The notes below the pieces were generated by a model. It saw only the letters and a program-made list of their open reading frames with translations, was not told where the DNA came from and did not search any database. A DNA stretch of 64,000 nt. Origin: Sulfuritalea sp. (GTDB lineage Bacteria; Pseudomonadota; Gammaproteobacteria; Burkholderiales; Rhodocyclaceae). The stretch is taken from the NCBI GenBank assembly GCA_016710465.1, contig JADJVS010000002.1:124001-188000 (forward strand), in the 5' to 3' direction. Within the stretch, counting starts at the first letter, position 1. Each line of letters starts with the position of its first letter. This document shows positions 35,767 to 44,784 of the stretch, in pieces. A program made the position numbers and the translations under genes.

Positions 35767-35790
35767 CAAGATTACAGAAATGTAATCTTG
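35767..35790. promoter_or_regulatory. Palindromic response-regulator operator (CopR/CzcR-type box)
   Basis: CAAGATTACA (35767-35776) and TGTAATCTTG (35781-35790) are a perfect inverted repeat around GAAA. It lies between the divergent response regulator and the second RND operon, followed by GTCAGC. The same site, including the GTCAGCRTG continuation, recurs at 44175-44194 before the copper cassette, which supports a real operator. Confidence 0.8.
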
Positions 35791-35928
35791 CGGTCAGCAT
35801 GGCGTTAGGTAAGGTTGCGCAAAATTCACTCATCGTCGAACAGGAGCGAATGCTGTGGAAACTCATACTCAAAATCATCAGGCAGTTGCGGGCCGTCCCC
35901 TATACCTGATTCATTCTTCCCGGCAGCC

Positions 35929-37188
35929 ATGAAACCCGTCAGGTTTCATCAATCACGCCAACTGTGGCTAGTGGCGGTTTGCGCTGCCGGTCTGCTCGCC
36001 GGTCTTTCCGTGCAGGCGGCAGAAACGCCGAAATCCGGACTGGCGACAGCCGTGGAACAGGCCTGGCGCTTGAACCCGCAAGCCGCCGGATTGGATGCCC
36101 GCGAGGCCGAAGCACGCGCTGCGAAGGATGTCGCGGCCGGACTGACGCCCGAGCCAGGCTCGGTCAGCATCGGTAGCCTGAACGACCGGCTTAACCGCAA
36201 TCAGGGCAAGCAGGAATACGAGGTCGAACTGGCGGTGCCACTGTGGCTGCCCGGCCAGAAAGCAGCGCGTGAAGGCGAGGCGGCGAGCCGCATCGACGAA
36301 GCCGTTGCCAGACGGACTGCGTTGCGTCTGGAGGTCGGCGGCGAATTGCGGGAGGCGTGGTGGGCGTTGGCAGCAGCTCGCAGTGCCAAGGTGCTGGCAG
36401 CACGGCGCCTGGAAACCGCACGCGCCCTGGAAACTGATGTGGTTCGGCGCTACAAGGTCGGAGAATTGTCCCGCATCGACGCTAATCTGGCGCAAACCGA
36501 AACCCATGTTGCCAATGCGGAGCTGATCGAGGCGGAGGCAACGCTGCTTCAGACTGAGCAGGCCGTGCAAACCCTTATTGGTTCTCCGGCCCCGAAAGAT
36601 CTGGACGAAGAGTCACCGACGATTCGGCGACTGATCGATGAAACCAGCGATACAGCCGAATCCCATCCGTTGCTGGCCGCTACCGCCGCTGTTGCACGCA
36701 GTGCCCGTGCGCGGGTACAGGTTGCAGATGAATCGCGCCGTGCCGCGCCTGAACTGGCGCTACGGGTCGTGCGTGAGCGCGGCGACTTCGCTGAGTCTTA
36801 TTCCAACAGTGTTGGGATCAAACTCAAGATTCCATTTTCATCCGGTTCACAGGTGCGTCGGGATACGTCGGCGGCGCAGGCCGAAGCAAATCAGGCCGAT
36901 GCCGACCTGCTGCGTACCCAGACCCGGGTTCGGCTCGACATGGAGCGCGCACAGCGCAATCTACAGTCGGCCGAACGTCAGCTGACCATGGCGCAGGAAC
37001 GCCGTCAGCTTTCCGCCGAGAACCTGCGGCTCGCCGAGAAAGCCTTTTCGCTGGGCGAATCCGATCTGGCGACCTTGCTGCGCATTCGGGCCGCCGCCTT
37101 TGATGCCGATGCCTTTTTAGACCGCCAGCGCGTGGCCCGCGCCGCCGCGATATCACGTTTGAACCAAGCTCTGGGAGTGTTGCCGTGA
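35929..37188 (+). CDS. Outer membrane factor of the second HME-RND system (CzcC/CusC-like)
   Basis: A 419-residue TolC-superfamily protein with a signal peptide (ending SVQA) and long Ala/Glu/Arg helices typical of OMF hairpins. The C-terminal LAEKAFSLGESDLATLLRIRAAAFDAD repeat is the classic OMF segment. It is the first gene of the second tripartite system, 139 bases downstream of the palindromic operator. Its stop overlaps the next gene by 4 bases. Confidence 0.87.
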   Translation: MKPVRFHQSRQLWLVAVCAAGLLAGLSVQAAETPKSGLATAVEQAWRLNPQAAGLDAREAEARAAKDVAAGLTPEPGSVSIGSLNDRLNRNQGKQEYEVELAVPLWLPGQKAAREGEAASRIDEAVARRTALRLEVGGELREAWWALAAARSAKVLAARRLETARALETDVVRRYKVGELSRIDANLAQTETHVANAELIEAEATLLQTEQAVQTLIGSPAPKDLDEESPTIRRLIDETSDTAESHPLLAATAAVARSARARVQVADESRRAAPELALRVVRERGDFAESYSNSVGIKLKIPFSSGSQVRRDTSAAQAEANQADADLLRTQTRVRLDMERAQRNLQSAERQLTMAQERRQLSAENLRLAEKAFSLGESDLATLLRIRAAAFDADAFLDRQRVARAAAISRLNQALGVLP

Positions 37189-37730
37189 AGCATGTGAAGA
37201 AGTTATTTCTTGTGACGCTCGTCGCTTTTTCCTTGCCCGTCTGGGCAGGCGGGGACAGTAGCGATGGGCATAGCCACGCGGCACCCGCACCTCTCCCGGT
37301 TAGTCAGAGCGTCACGCCACGTGCCGCCACATCGACCGAGGAATTCGAGGTCGTCACCTCGCTCGAAGGCAAGAAGCTGGTGGTGTATGTGGATCGTTTC
37401 GCCAGCAATGAACCCGTGGCGCAGGCCAAGGTGGAGATCGAGGGTGCGGGGCTGAAGGGCATGGCCAGCGAAACCACACCAGGAACCTACGTACTCGATG
37501 TTGCCACGCTACTGCCGCCGGCCAAGCATCCGCTGACCATCAGCGTCGAGGCTGGCGATAGCGTCGATCTCCTTACCGCAACGCTGGATACCTCCGCTTC
37601 CGTGGCCAATGAGGCGCATGCGCACGGCTGGAGCGAGTGGGTCGTCTGGGGGATTTCGGGAGCGCTCCTTCTGGTCACCGGAATATTGTTTGCCGTTCGG
37701 CGTCACAAGCGCGCCAAGAAGGGGATTTGA
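37185..37730 (+). CDS. Membrane-anchored periplasmic accessory protein
   Basis: A 181-residue protein with a GTG start overlapping the OMF stop. It has a signal peptide (ending LPVWA), a short His motif (DGHSHAA), a beta domain (EFEVVTSLEGKKLVVYVDRFASNEPV, about residues 50-135) and a C-terminal TM helix with a basic tail (VWGISGALLLVTGILFAVRRHKRAKKG). It occurs between OMF and adaptor genes, so it is presumably an accessory of the efflux complex. The exact role is unknown. Confidence 0.75.
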   Translation: MKHVKKLFLVTLVAFSLPVWAGGDSSDGHSHAAPAPLPVSQSVTPRAATSTEEFEVVTSLEGKKLVVYVDRFASNEPVAQAKVEIEGAGLKGMASETTPGTYVLDVATLLPPAKHPLTISVEAGDSVDLLTATLDTSASVANEAHAHGWSEWVVWGISGALLLVTGILFAVRRHKRAKKGI

Positions 37731-38890
37731 TGATGCGCAAGATCGATTTGCATTTGCTGGTGGCCGCACTGTCATTAAGTATGGTCACGGGAGTAACCTT
37801 GGCTCACGGCGACGAAGATCACAGCCAGGACGCCAAGAAGAAGGCGCCGGCCGCTGTGTCGGCGGTAGGCACAATGGGTGCAGGGGGGGTGACTGCAGCA
37901 CTGCAGCGGCTGGCCGATGGCAGTCTGTTCGTGCCGAAGCCGGTGCAACGTCAGCTCGGTTTGCGCACCCAGCCGGTGCGTATCGCCGAGCTGGCGGCGA
38001 CAGTTGAATTAAACGGCCAGATCATTCCCGATCCCGAAACCAGCGGGCGGGTGCAGGCCATGTTCGCCGGGAGCGTGATTCCCGGCCCGAAAGGCATGCC
38101 GACCGCTGGGAGGAGGGTCGCCAAGGGCGAAGTCCTGGCCTACCTGCGCCCGATCAGTGGCGCCATCGAACGTGGCAACCAGAAGGCCAGTCTTGCCGAA
38201 CTCGAAGCTCAGTTGGCCATCGCCGAAGGCAAGATGAAACGTTTTGAGCAGCTTGAAGGCGCCGTGCCGCAAAAAGAGATTGAGGCAGCGCGCATCGAGC
38301 ACGCGGCGTTGCAGCAGCGGCGGGCCTATGTCCGGGCCAGCATCGATTCTGCTGAATCGCTGGTGGCCCCGGCGACCGGCATCGTTAGCGCCTCGCACCA
38401 CTTGCTGGCCGGACAGGTGGTCGATGCCAAGGAAGTGCTGTTCGAGATCGTCGATCCCGCACGCCTCGCCGTGGAGGCGCTGGCTTACGATGTCGGCATC
38501 GCCAAGACCCTGGTTTCCGCCAGCGCCCTGGCCGATCAAACGGCGCTGGACCTCAAGTTTGTCGGCGGCGGTCAGCAACTGCGCGAGCAGGCCTTGCCCC
38601 TGCTGTTTCGCATCACCAACCCTAACGCAGCAGTGGCTGTTGGTCAGCCGGTCAAAGTGATCGTCCGTATCGACAAAGGTGTCAAGGGCGCGACCGTGCC
38701 AAGGGCGGCACTGACCAAAGTCGGCGCTGGCGAGACGGCGGTTTGGGTCCATACCGAGGCCGAGCGCTTTGTCGCCCGCCGGATTCGCCACCAGTCGCTC
38801 GACGCTGCCAACGTCGCCATCCTCGACGGCCTGCATGACGGCGACCGCGTGGTGACCGTCGGCGCCGGGCTGCTCTCGCAGGTGCGCTGA
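37730..38890 (+). CDS. Periplasmic adaptor of the second HME-RND system (CzcB/CusB-like)
   Basis: A 386-residue membrane-fusion protein with a signal peptide (ending GVTLA) and a short HGDEDHSQD metal motif at the mature N terminus. Barrel-sandwich, helical hairpin (AELEAQLAIAEGKMKRFEQLEGAVPQKEIEAARIEHAALQQRRAYV) and beta-barrel domains follow. It lacks the extra N-terminal domain of the first adaptor. The ATG shares one base with the preceding stop (TGATG) and the pump follows after one base. Confidence 0.87.
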   Translation: MMRKIDLHLLVAALSLSMVTGVTLAHGDEDHSQDAKKKAPAAVSAVGTMGAGGVTAALQRLADGSLFVPKPVQRQLGLRTQPVRIAELAATVELNGQIIPDPETSGRVQAMFAGSVIPGPKGMPTAGRRVAKGEVLAYLRPISGAIERGNQKASLAELEAQLAIAEGKMKRFEQLEGAVPQKEIEAARIEHAALQQRRAYVRASIDSAESLVAPATGIVSASHHLLAGQVVDAKEVLFEIVDPARLAVEALAYDVGIAKTLVSASALADQTALDLKFVGGGQQLREQALPLLFRITNPNAAVAVGQPVKVIVRIDKGVKGATVPRAALTKVGAGETAVWVHTEAERFVARRIRHQSLDAANVAILDGLHDGDRVVTVGAGLLSQVR

Positions 38891-38891
38891 C

Positions 38892-41800
38892 ATGTTCGAC
38901 TACATCATTCACGCCGCGCTCAAGCAGCGGCTGATCGTTCTTGGCATCTCGCTGCTGCTGATCATCTACGGCGCGATCACGCTGCGACAGATGCCGGTCG
39001 ACGTTTTCCCCGACCTTAACAAGCCGACCGTTACGCTGATGACCGAGGCTGGCGGCATGGCCCCGGAGGAAGTCGAGCAACTGGTGACCTTCCCGGTCGA
39101 GTCGAGCATGAACGGCATGCCGGGCGTAACGCGCGTCCGCTCGGTGTCTGGCATCGGCCTGTCGATCATCTACGTCGAATTCGAATGGGGTTCGGACATC
39201 TACCGCAACCGCCAGCAGATCGCCGAACGCCTGAATCTGGTGCGCGAGGCCCTGCCACCCGGAATCGTGCCGCAGCTCGGGCCGATCTCGTCGATCATGG
39301 GTGAGATCCTGCTGATTGCGCTTCCGGCCGATCCCGACAAGATCAGTCCGATGGTGGTCCGAGAATATGCTGACTGGGTGGTGCGTCCACGCCTGCTAAC
39401 GATTCCCGGCGTCGCCCAAGTTATCCCGATCGGCGGCGAAGTGCGGCAATACCGCGTCGAGATCAAGCCGGCGCAGCTCCAGGCGCTCGGCATCGAGCGG
39501 GAGAAGCTGGAAACTGCCCTGAAGGACTTTGGCGCCAACACGAGCGGCGGCTTTCTCGAAGCCCAGGGTCGCGAATGGCTGATCCGTCAGATTGGTCGCA
39601 GCTCGCGGATCGAGGACTTGCAGAATCTCGTAGTGACGGTCAAAAACGGCCAGCCGATCCTGCTCAAGCAGGTGGCGGACGTGAAGCTCGCCCCGGCCAT
39701 CAAGCGCGGCGACGGCAGCTACAAGGGCAAGCCAGCGGTGATCCTGTCGGTGCAGAAGCAGCCGGCCGCCGACAGCGTTAAGCTGACCCGCGAAGTCGAG
39801 AAGGCGATGGCCGAACTCGGCAAGAGCCTGCCCAAGGGATTCGATACGCCGTCCTTCCTGTTCAAGCAGGCCGACTTCATCGAGCATTCGGTAAACAACG
39901 TTGAAGAGGCGCTGCGCGACGGCGCCATCCTGGTGGCGGTGATCCTCTTCATGTTCCTGCTCAACGTGCGCACCACGCTGATTTCACTGATGGCGATTCC
40001 GGTATCGCTACTGGCCACGGCGCTGGTATTTCATTACTTCGGCCTGTCGATCAACACCATGACGCTGGGCGGTCTGGCCATCGCCATTGGCGAGCTGGTG
40101 GATGACGCCGTGGTCGGCGTCGAAAACGTGCTGCGACGTCTGAAGCTGAACCGGGCCGCCAATTCGCCGCGTCCGGTGGCAGAAGTGATCGCCGCCGCCA
40201 CCCTGGAAGTGCGTTCCGCCATCGTTTATGCGACCGTGATCATCGTCCTGGTATTCGTGCCGCTGTTCGTGCTGCCGGGCATCGAGGGACGGCTGTTCAC
40301 ACCGCTCGGCATCGCCTACATTGTCTCGATTCTCGCCAGCATGATCGTTTCGGTGACGCTGACGCCGGTGATGGCCTATTACCTCTTGCCGCGGATGAAG
40401 CAGCTCCACGCCGGCGACAGCCCGCTGGTAATTTGGCTCAAGCGCTGGGATGCGAAGCTTCTGCACTGGTCATTCGGTCATGCGCGCAGCCTGCTGGCCG
40501 GCGCCGTGGCACTGGTCATCATCGTCGCGGCGAGCGTTCCCTTCTTTCCGCGCTCCTTCCTGCCGCCGTTCAACGAAGGCACGCTGACGGTCAATGTCCT
40601 GCTCAATCCCGGCACTTCTCTTGCCGAATCCAGCAGCATCGCCACCCTGGCCGAGCAACTGGTGATGCAAGTGCCCGAGGTGACGCAGGTCGGACGCCGT
40701 ACCGGCCGCGCCGAACTCGACGAGCATGCGGAAGGCGTGCACTACACCGAAATGGACGTCGATCTGAAAGCCTCGGCGCGCAGCCGTGACGAAATCATTG
40801 CCGACATCCGGCAGCGTCTTGCCAGCCTGCCGGCCGCCTCCAACGTCGGCCAGCCTATTTCGCATCGCCTTGATCACTTGCTCTCCGGCGTGCGTGCCCA
40901 GATTGCGCTGAAGATCTACGGCGACGATCTCGATACCCTGCGCGGACTGGCGGCCGAGATGCGCGACCGGCTGGCGCGGATTCCCGGTGTGACCGATCTG
41001 CAGATCGAAAAGCAGGTGCTGATCCCGCAGATCAAGATTCGCCTCGACTACGAGCAGGCAGCACGCTATGGCGTGGCGCCCGGCAATCTGCTGCGCGGGC
41101 TGGAACAAATGATCGAGGGCGAGAAAATCACCCAGATCATCGAAGGCAACCGCCGCTTCGACCTGCTGGTGCGCTTGCCGGAGTCCGCGCGCGGGCCGCA
41201 GGCATTGGCCGACCTGCTGATCGAGACGCCGACCGGTTACGTGCCCTTGTCCAAGATCGCCAGCGTCGAGGAAAGCGATGGCCCCAATCAGGTCAGCCGC
41301 GAGAACTCGCGTCGCCGTATCGTGCTCTCGGCCAACACCGATGGCCGCGACATGTCGAAGGTGATCGCCGACATCCGCGCCGAGCTGGCCGCCAAACCTT
41401 TGCCCGAAGGCTATTTCACCGCACTCGAAGGCCAGTTTCAGGCGCAGGAGCAGGCGGCAAAGCTGATTACCTTGCTCGCGCTGGTGTCGCTGACGATGAT
41501 CTTCATGGTGCTCTACAGCCGTTACCGCTCGATGGCGCTGACCTTGATCATCATGGGCAACATTCCGCTGGCGCTGATCGGTAGCGTCATCGCCCTGTGG
41601 GTCTCCGGGCAGCCGCTATCGGTCGCGGCACTGGTCGGCTTCATCACGCTGACCGGCATCGCCACGCGCAACGGCATCCTCAAGATCAGCCATTACATCA
41701 ACCTGTGCGCCTTCGAAGGCGAAACCTTCGGTCAGCACATGATTGTGCGCGGATCGCTGGAGCGCCTCACCCCGGTGCTGATGACCGCGCTGGTGGCCGC

Positions 41801-41996
41801 CTTCGCACTCACTCCGCTGCTGCTTTCCGCCGACGCACCGGGCAAGGAAGTGCTACACCCGGTGGCGGTAGTGATCTTCGGCGGCCTGGTCAGTTCGACC
41901 CTGCTCGATACCCTGCTGACCCCGGTGATGTTCTGGTTGTGGGGCAAGCCGTCGCTGGAGCGCCTGCTCGCCGATCGGTCACAAGAGAGTTTCTAA
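38892..41996 (+). CDS. HME-family RND heavy-metal efflux pump (second copy)
   Basis: A 1034-residue RND antiporter. The TM4 motif near residues 398-412 reads AIGELVDDAVVGVEN, again AxGxxVDDA rather than CzcA's DFGxxxDGA. The two pumps in this window are clearly different in sequence although they share the ENV..RLRxN-type continuation, so they are not a recent duplication. The operon is next to a heavy-metal two-component system and carries its operator. Metal specificity (Cu/Ag or divalent) is not certain. Confidence 0.92.
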   Translation: MFDYIIHAALKQRLIVLGISLLLIIYGAITLRQMPVDVFPDLNKPTVTLMTEAGGMAPEEVEQLVTFPVESSMNGMPGVTRVRSVSGIGLSIIYVEFEWGSDIYRNRQQIAERLNLVREALPPGIVPQLGPISSIMGEILLIALPADPDKISPMVVREYADWVVRPRLLTIPGVAQVIPIGGEVRQYRVEIKPAQLQALGIEREKLETALKDFGANTSGGFLEAQGREWLIRQIGRSSRIEDLQNLVVTVKNGQPILLKQVADVKLAPAIKRGDGSYKGKPAVILSVQKQPAADSVKLTREVEKAMAELGKSLPKGFDTPSFLFKQADFIEHSVNNVEEALRDGAILVAVILFMFLLNVRTTLISLMAIPVSLLATALVFHYFGLSINTMTLGGLAIAIGELVDDAVVGVENVLRRLKLNRAANSPRPVAEVIAAATLEVRSAIVYATVIIVLVFVPLFVLPGIEGRLFTPLGIAYIVSILASMIVSVTLTPVMAYYLLPRMKQLHAGDSPLVIWLKRWDAKLLHWSFGHARSLLAGAVALVIIVAASVPFFPRSFLPPFNEGTLTVNVLLNPGTSLAESSSIATLAEQLVMQVPEVTQVGRRTGRAELDEHAEGVHYTEMDVDLKASARSRDEIIADIRQRLASLPAASNVGQPISHRLDHLLSGVRAQIALKIYGDDLDTLRGLAAEMRDRLARIPGVTDLQIEKQVLIPQIKIRLDYEQAARYGVAPGNLLRGLEQMIEGEKITQIIEGNRRFDLLVRLPESARGPQALADLLIETPTGYVPLSKIASVEESDGPNQVSRENSRRRIVLSANTDGRDMSKVIADIRAELAAKPLPEGYFTALEGQFQAQEQAAKLITLLALVSLTMIFMVLYSRYRSMALTLIIMGNIPLALIGSVIALWVSGQPLSVAALVGFITLTGIATRNGILKISHYINLCAFEGETFGQHMIVRGSLERLTPVLMTALVAAFALTPLLLSADAPGKEVLHPVAVVIFGGLVSSTLLDTLLTPVMFWLWGKPSLERLLADRSQESF

Positions 41997-42027
41997 ACCT
42001 GTTTTTCCCAACCGTGGAGAGTTCAAC

Positions 42028-42495
42028 ATGAAATCCCTGAAAGCAATGATTCCCGTCGCTACCCTGATCGCATCCCTGTTCGTCGGCAACGCCGCGTTCG
42101 CTCATAGCGATGAGTATCTCGATACGCAGAAGGCGCCCAATGGCGGTCAGCTGCGCATGGCCGGCGTCTATCACTTCGAGCTGATCGTCGCCAAGGACAG
42201 CAAGGAAGCCAAGGACAACCCGGTCGTGGTCTATGTCACCGACCATGCCGGAACCAAGATACCGACCGCAGGCGCGACTGGCACCGTGACCCTGCTTGGC
42301 GGCAAGGCGAAGTCGTCGGTGACGTTGACGCCGGACGGCGACAATCGCCTGAAGGGCGTCGGCAAGTATGCCTCTATGCCCGATCTGAAAGCCGTGGTGT
42401 CGATCACATTGGCGGGCAAAGGGGCGGAGCAGGCGCGCTTTACCCCGTTGGCAATGCCAATGCCGCAGGATGGGCATATGGACCATAAGCACTGA
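42028..42495 (+). CDS. Periplasmic protein of the second RND operon
   Basis: A 155-residue protein with a signal peptide (ending GNAAFA), mature start HSDEYLDTQKAPNGGQLRMAG, and a beta domain with VVYVTDHAGTKIPTAGATGTV and a Met/His tail (MPMPQDGHMDHKH). It is a paralogue of the protein at 26419-26823. It follows the pump by 31 bases with GGAGAG upstream. It is probably a metal-binding periplasmic accessory. Confidence 0.72.
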   Translation: MKSLKAMIPVATLIASLFVGNAAFAHSDEYLDTQKAPNGGQLRMAGVYHFELIVAKDSKEAKDNPVVVYVTDHAGTKIPTAGATGTVTLLGGKAKSSVTLTPDGDNRLKGVGKYASMPDLKAVVSITLAGKGAEQARFTPLAMPMPQDGHMDHKH

Positions 42496-42552
42496 ACGGC
42501 TGCGATCTTCGCGCCAGCCCGCATCCTGCGGTCCTGAAAACGAACGCGACCA

Positions 42553-42735
42553 ATGAGTATCCGGATCCACCACATCGAGAATGCGCCTCCGGCATTGCTT
42601 GACTACGTGTTTTACGGCAGCCTCATCGCGTTCGTTGTCGCCTTCATCATTGTCTTTCACGTCAGCAGGAAGCCGCGGCCCGGCGAAAAAAATCCATCCC
42701 AGCGGAAGGCCGAGCGCAAGCGAGGTTTCCGATAA
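42553..42735 (+). CDS. Small single-pass membrane protein
   Basis: A 60-residue protein with one hydrophobic helix (YVFYGSLIAFVVAFIIVFHV) and a basic cytoplasmic tail (RKPRPGEKNPSQRKAERKRG). There is no recognisable family. It lies 57 bases after the periplasmic protein, and no strong ribosome binding site is visible. It could be a small partner of the efflux system. Confidence 0.5.
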   Translation: MSIRIHHIENAPPALLDYVFYGSLIAFVVAFIIVFHVSRKPRPGEKNPSQRKAERKRGFR

Positions 42736-42855
42736 ACAAGGTGTCGATCTACGCTTCGACGAACTCGTTATCTTGTTGGAGATGAAAGCCTGGTCAATGA
42801 TCATCCTGGGCGTCTCAACACATCAGGAATTCCAGACGGAGCACAACAGACTACG

Positions 42856-44157
42856 ATGGATATGACCACGCCACAAGGGCTGCGCCGGCAGGTTCTGAGT
42901 CGTCTGGCGCTTGCGGGGATTTTTATTAGCCTGATCACTGGAGCAATTTCCTACGTTGTCGAGCGGCGTCACATCGAGGAATTGGTTTTTTCCGAAGTGC
43001 TAAAACGTGCTCAGCATTTCAATGCGCCGGAGAATCGCCGGCATCTTGCCGTGGAACACGGGCACGACCAGTCGGAACTTAGGCGCTTGCTGAACGATTC
43101 CCCGTTTCTTGCAATTCGAATCCTCGGCACGTCCGGTGAATTGCAGTCCGAAGTATGGAAATCGGATCCTCCGGGCCTTCGTCTCCTGGTGACGGCGCAT
43201 CGCCTGTCGTTGCCGGAAGCAGGGGCGAGCCACCAATACTGGCTAAAAAGCGGCGGAGAGCAATTCACACAGGTTGTTATTCCGCTGGCCAACGAGGGAG
43301 GCAACCCGCCCGCCTACCTGGAAGGTATCTACCGGATCGATTCGGACTTGCAGCGTGAACACAACGAACGAACCAGGAACAGCACCTTGATCGGTCTCGT
43401 TTCCGCACTCTTCGCGACCGTTCTGCTCTATCCCGTCCTGATGAGCTTGATGAGGCGTTCATTAAGCCTGTCAAGCACGTTGCTCGAATCAAATCTCGAA
43501 TTGATCGGCACCTTGGGTAGCGCGATCGCCAAGCGCGACTCGGACACCGATTCCCACAATTACCGGGTCACCTTGTACGCGACTCGTCTGGCCGAGGTAT
43601 TGGAACTGCCTGGCATGGAAATACGAGAACTGGTTGTCGGTGCCTTCCTTCACGATATTGGAAAAATTGGTATACCGGATGCCATCTTGCTCAAGCCCGA
43701 TCGCCTGACCGAGGAAGAATTCGTCATTATGAAACAGCATGTCGTACTGGGCCAGCAGATTGTTGCCAACAATCAATGGTTGAAAAAGGCCCAGAGCGTG
43801 ATCGGCGGCCATCACGAGAAATTCGATGGCACCGGCTATCCGAACGGAATCCGAGGGGAAGAGATTCCGACTGTCGCGAGGATTTTTACCGTAGTTGATG
43901 TTTTTGACGCACTGACCTCGGAACGTCCATATAAAGAGGCGCTCCCCCTGGAGGCTGCGAAAGCCATTATCCGGGCCGGTGCCGGGACACATTTCGATCC
44001 TGCCTTTGCCGAAGCATTTCTCAGTCATGCCGACAGATTGTTCCATGAAGTCGGAATTGTCCCGCATGACCGCTTGGTGGCTCAGCTCCAGTCAGTCATC
44101 CATCAGCAGTTTGAATTAGAGGATTCAGGGGGAACTCCAGAAGACGTGAAAGTTTGA
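42856..44157 (+). CDS. HD-GYP domain cyclic-di-GMP phosphodiesterase, membrane bound
   Basis: A 433-residue protein with TM helices near residues 15-35 and about 175-195 flanking a periplasmic sensor region. A cytoplasmic HD-GYP domain follows, with LHDIGKIGIPD (catalytic HD) and HHEKFDGTGYPNG (GYP loop). It should hydrolyse cyclic di-GMP in response to an envelope signal. Its place between a metal-efflux operon and a copper cassette suggests metal-linked control of motility or biofilm; that is inference. Confidence 0.9.
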   Translation: MDMTTPQGLRRQVLSRLALAGIFISLITGAISYVVERRHIEELVFSEVLKRAQHFNAPENRRHLAVEHGHDQSELRRLLNDSPFLAIRILGTSGELQSEVWKSDPPGLRLLVTAHRLSLPEAGASHQYWLKSGGEQFTQVVIPLANEGGNPPAYLEGIYRIDSDLQREHNERTRNSTLIGLVSALFATVLLYPVLMSLMRRSLSLSSTLLESNLELIGTLGSAIAKRDSDTDSHNYRVTLYATRLAEVLELPGMEIRELVVGAFLHDIGKIGIPDAILLKPDRLTEEEFVIMKQHVVLGQQIVANNQWLKKAQSVIGGHHEKFDGTGYPNGIRGEEIPTVARIFTVVDVFDALTSERPYKEALPLEAAKAIIRAGAGTHFDPAFAEAFLSHADRLFHEVGIVPHDRLVAQLQSVIHQQFELEDSGGTPEDVKV

Positions 44158-44174
44158 GCACCGAGTCGATGCTC

Positions 44175-44194
44175 AGATTACTGAAATGTAATCT
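44175..44194. promoter_or_regulatory. Second copy of the response-regulator box
   Basis: AGATTAC (44175-44181) and GTAATCT (44188-44194) are inverted around TGAAAT, followed by TGG and GTCAGCGTG. It matches the perfect palindrome at 35767-35790 including the flank, and lies 66 bases before the DUF411 gene. It predicts control of the copper cassette by the same two-component system. Confidence 0.75.
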
Positions 44195-44260
44195 TGGTGT
44201 CAGCGTGATGTCGGTAACGACGGATCATACTGATTCCATCTTGAACGAAAGGATATGCAC

Positions 44261-44698
44261 ATGAAATCCTCCATCCGCACAGCCCTAATCCTCGTGATGT
44301 TTGCGTCCGCATCTTGGGCCGCCGCGCCGCTGCCGACCGTAACGGTTTACAAGAGCCCGTCCTGCGGTTGTTGTGGGAAATGGGTTGAGCACATGAAGGC
44401 CAACGGCTTTCCAGTCGTCACCCACGAGACGAACGACATTACGCCGCACAAGCAGCGGCTGGGGGTGCCGACCGCCATGGGGTCTTGCCACACCGCCGAA
44501 GTGAATGGCTATCTGGTCGAAGGCCATGTGCCTGCGGCCGACGTGAAGCGGCTGCTGGCCGAGAAGCCAAATGCCAAGGGACTGGTCTCGCCCGGCATGC
44601 CGCAGAGCGCGCCGGGAATGGATGACCTGCGCAAAATCCCCTACGACATACTCTTGGTTGGTAACGATGGTCGTATATCCACTTACGCACGTCATTAA
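44261..44698 (+). CDS. DUF411 metal-binding protein (CopG-like)
   Basis: A 145-residue secreted protein with a signal peptide (ending SWAA) and the DUF411 pattern: VYKSPSCGCCGKWVEHM with a CxCC motif, then GSCHTAEVNGYLVEGHVPAADVKRLL. Family members (CopG) bind Cu(I) and appear in copper-resistance loci. The ATG at 44261 has AAGGA eight bases upstream. It is the first gene of the copper cassette behind the operator. Confidence 0.88.
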   Translation: MKSSIRTALILVMFASASWAAAPLPTVTVYKSPSCGCCGKWVEHMKANGFPVVTHETNDITPHKQRLGVPTAMGSCHTAEVNGYLVEGHVPAADVKRLLAEKPNAKGLVSPGMPQSAPGMDDLRKIPYDILLVGNDGRISTYARH

Positions 44699-44784
44699 TG
44701 TTCATCCGGGCCGTAAGAACAAATTCCAAGCGCTTCAATCCGTCGTTGAAAAACGACTTCTACCAGCAAAAAAGGAGAAATACC

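Noticed and set aside
42781..42864. A 27-residue frame before the HD-GYP gene
   Set aside because: Weak composition and overlap with the HD-GYP start; no convincing evidence of coding.
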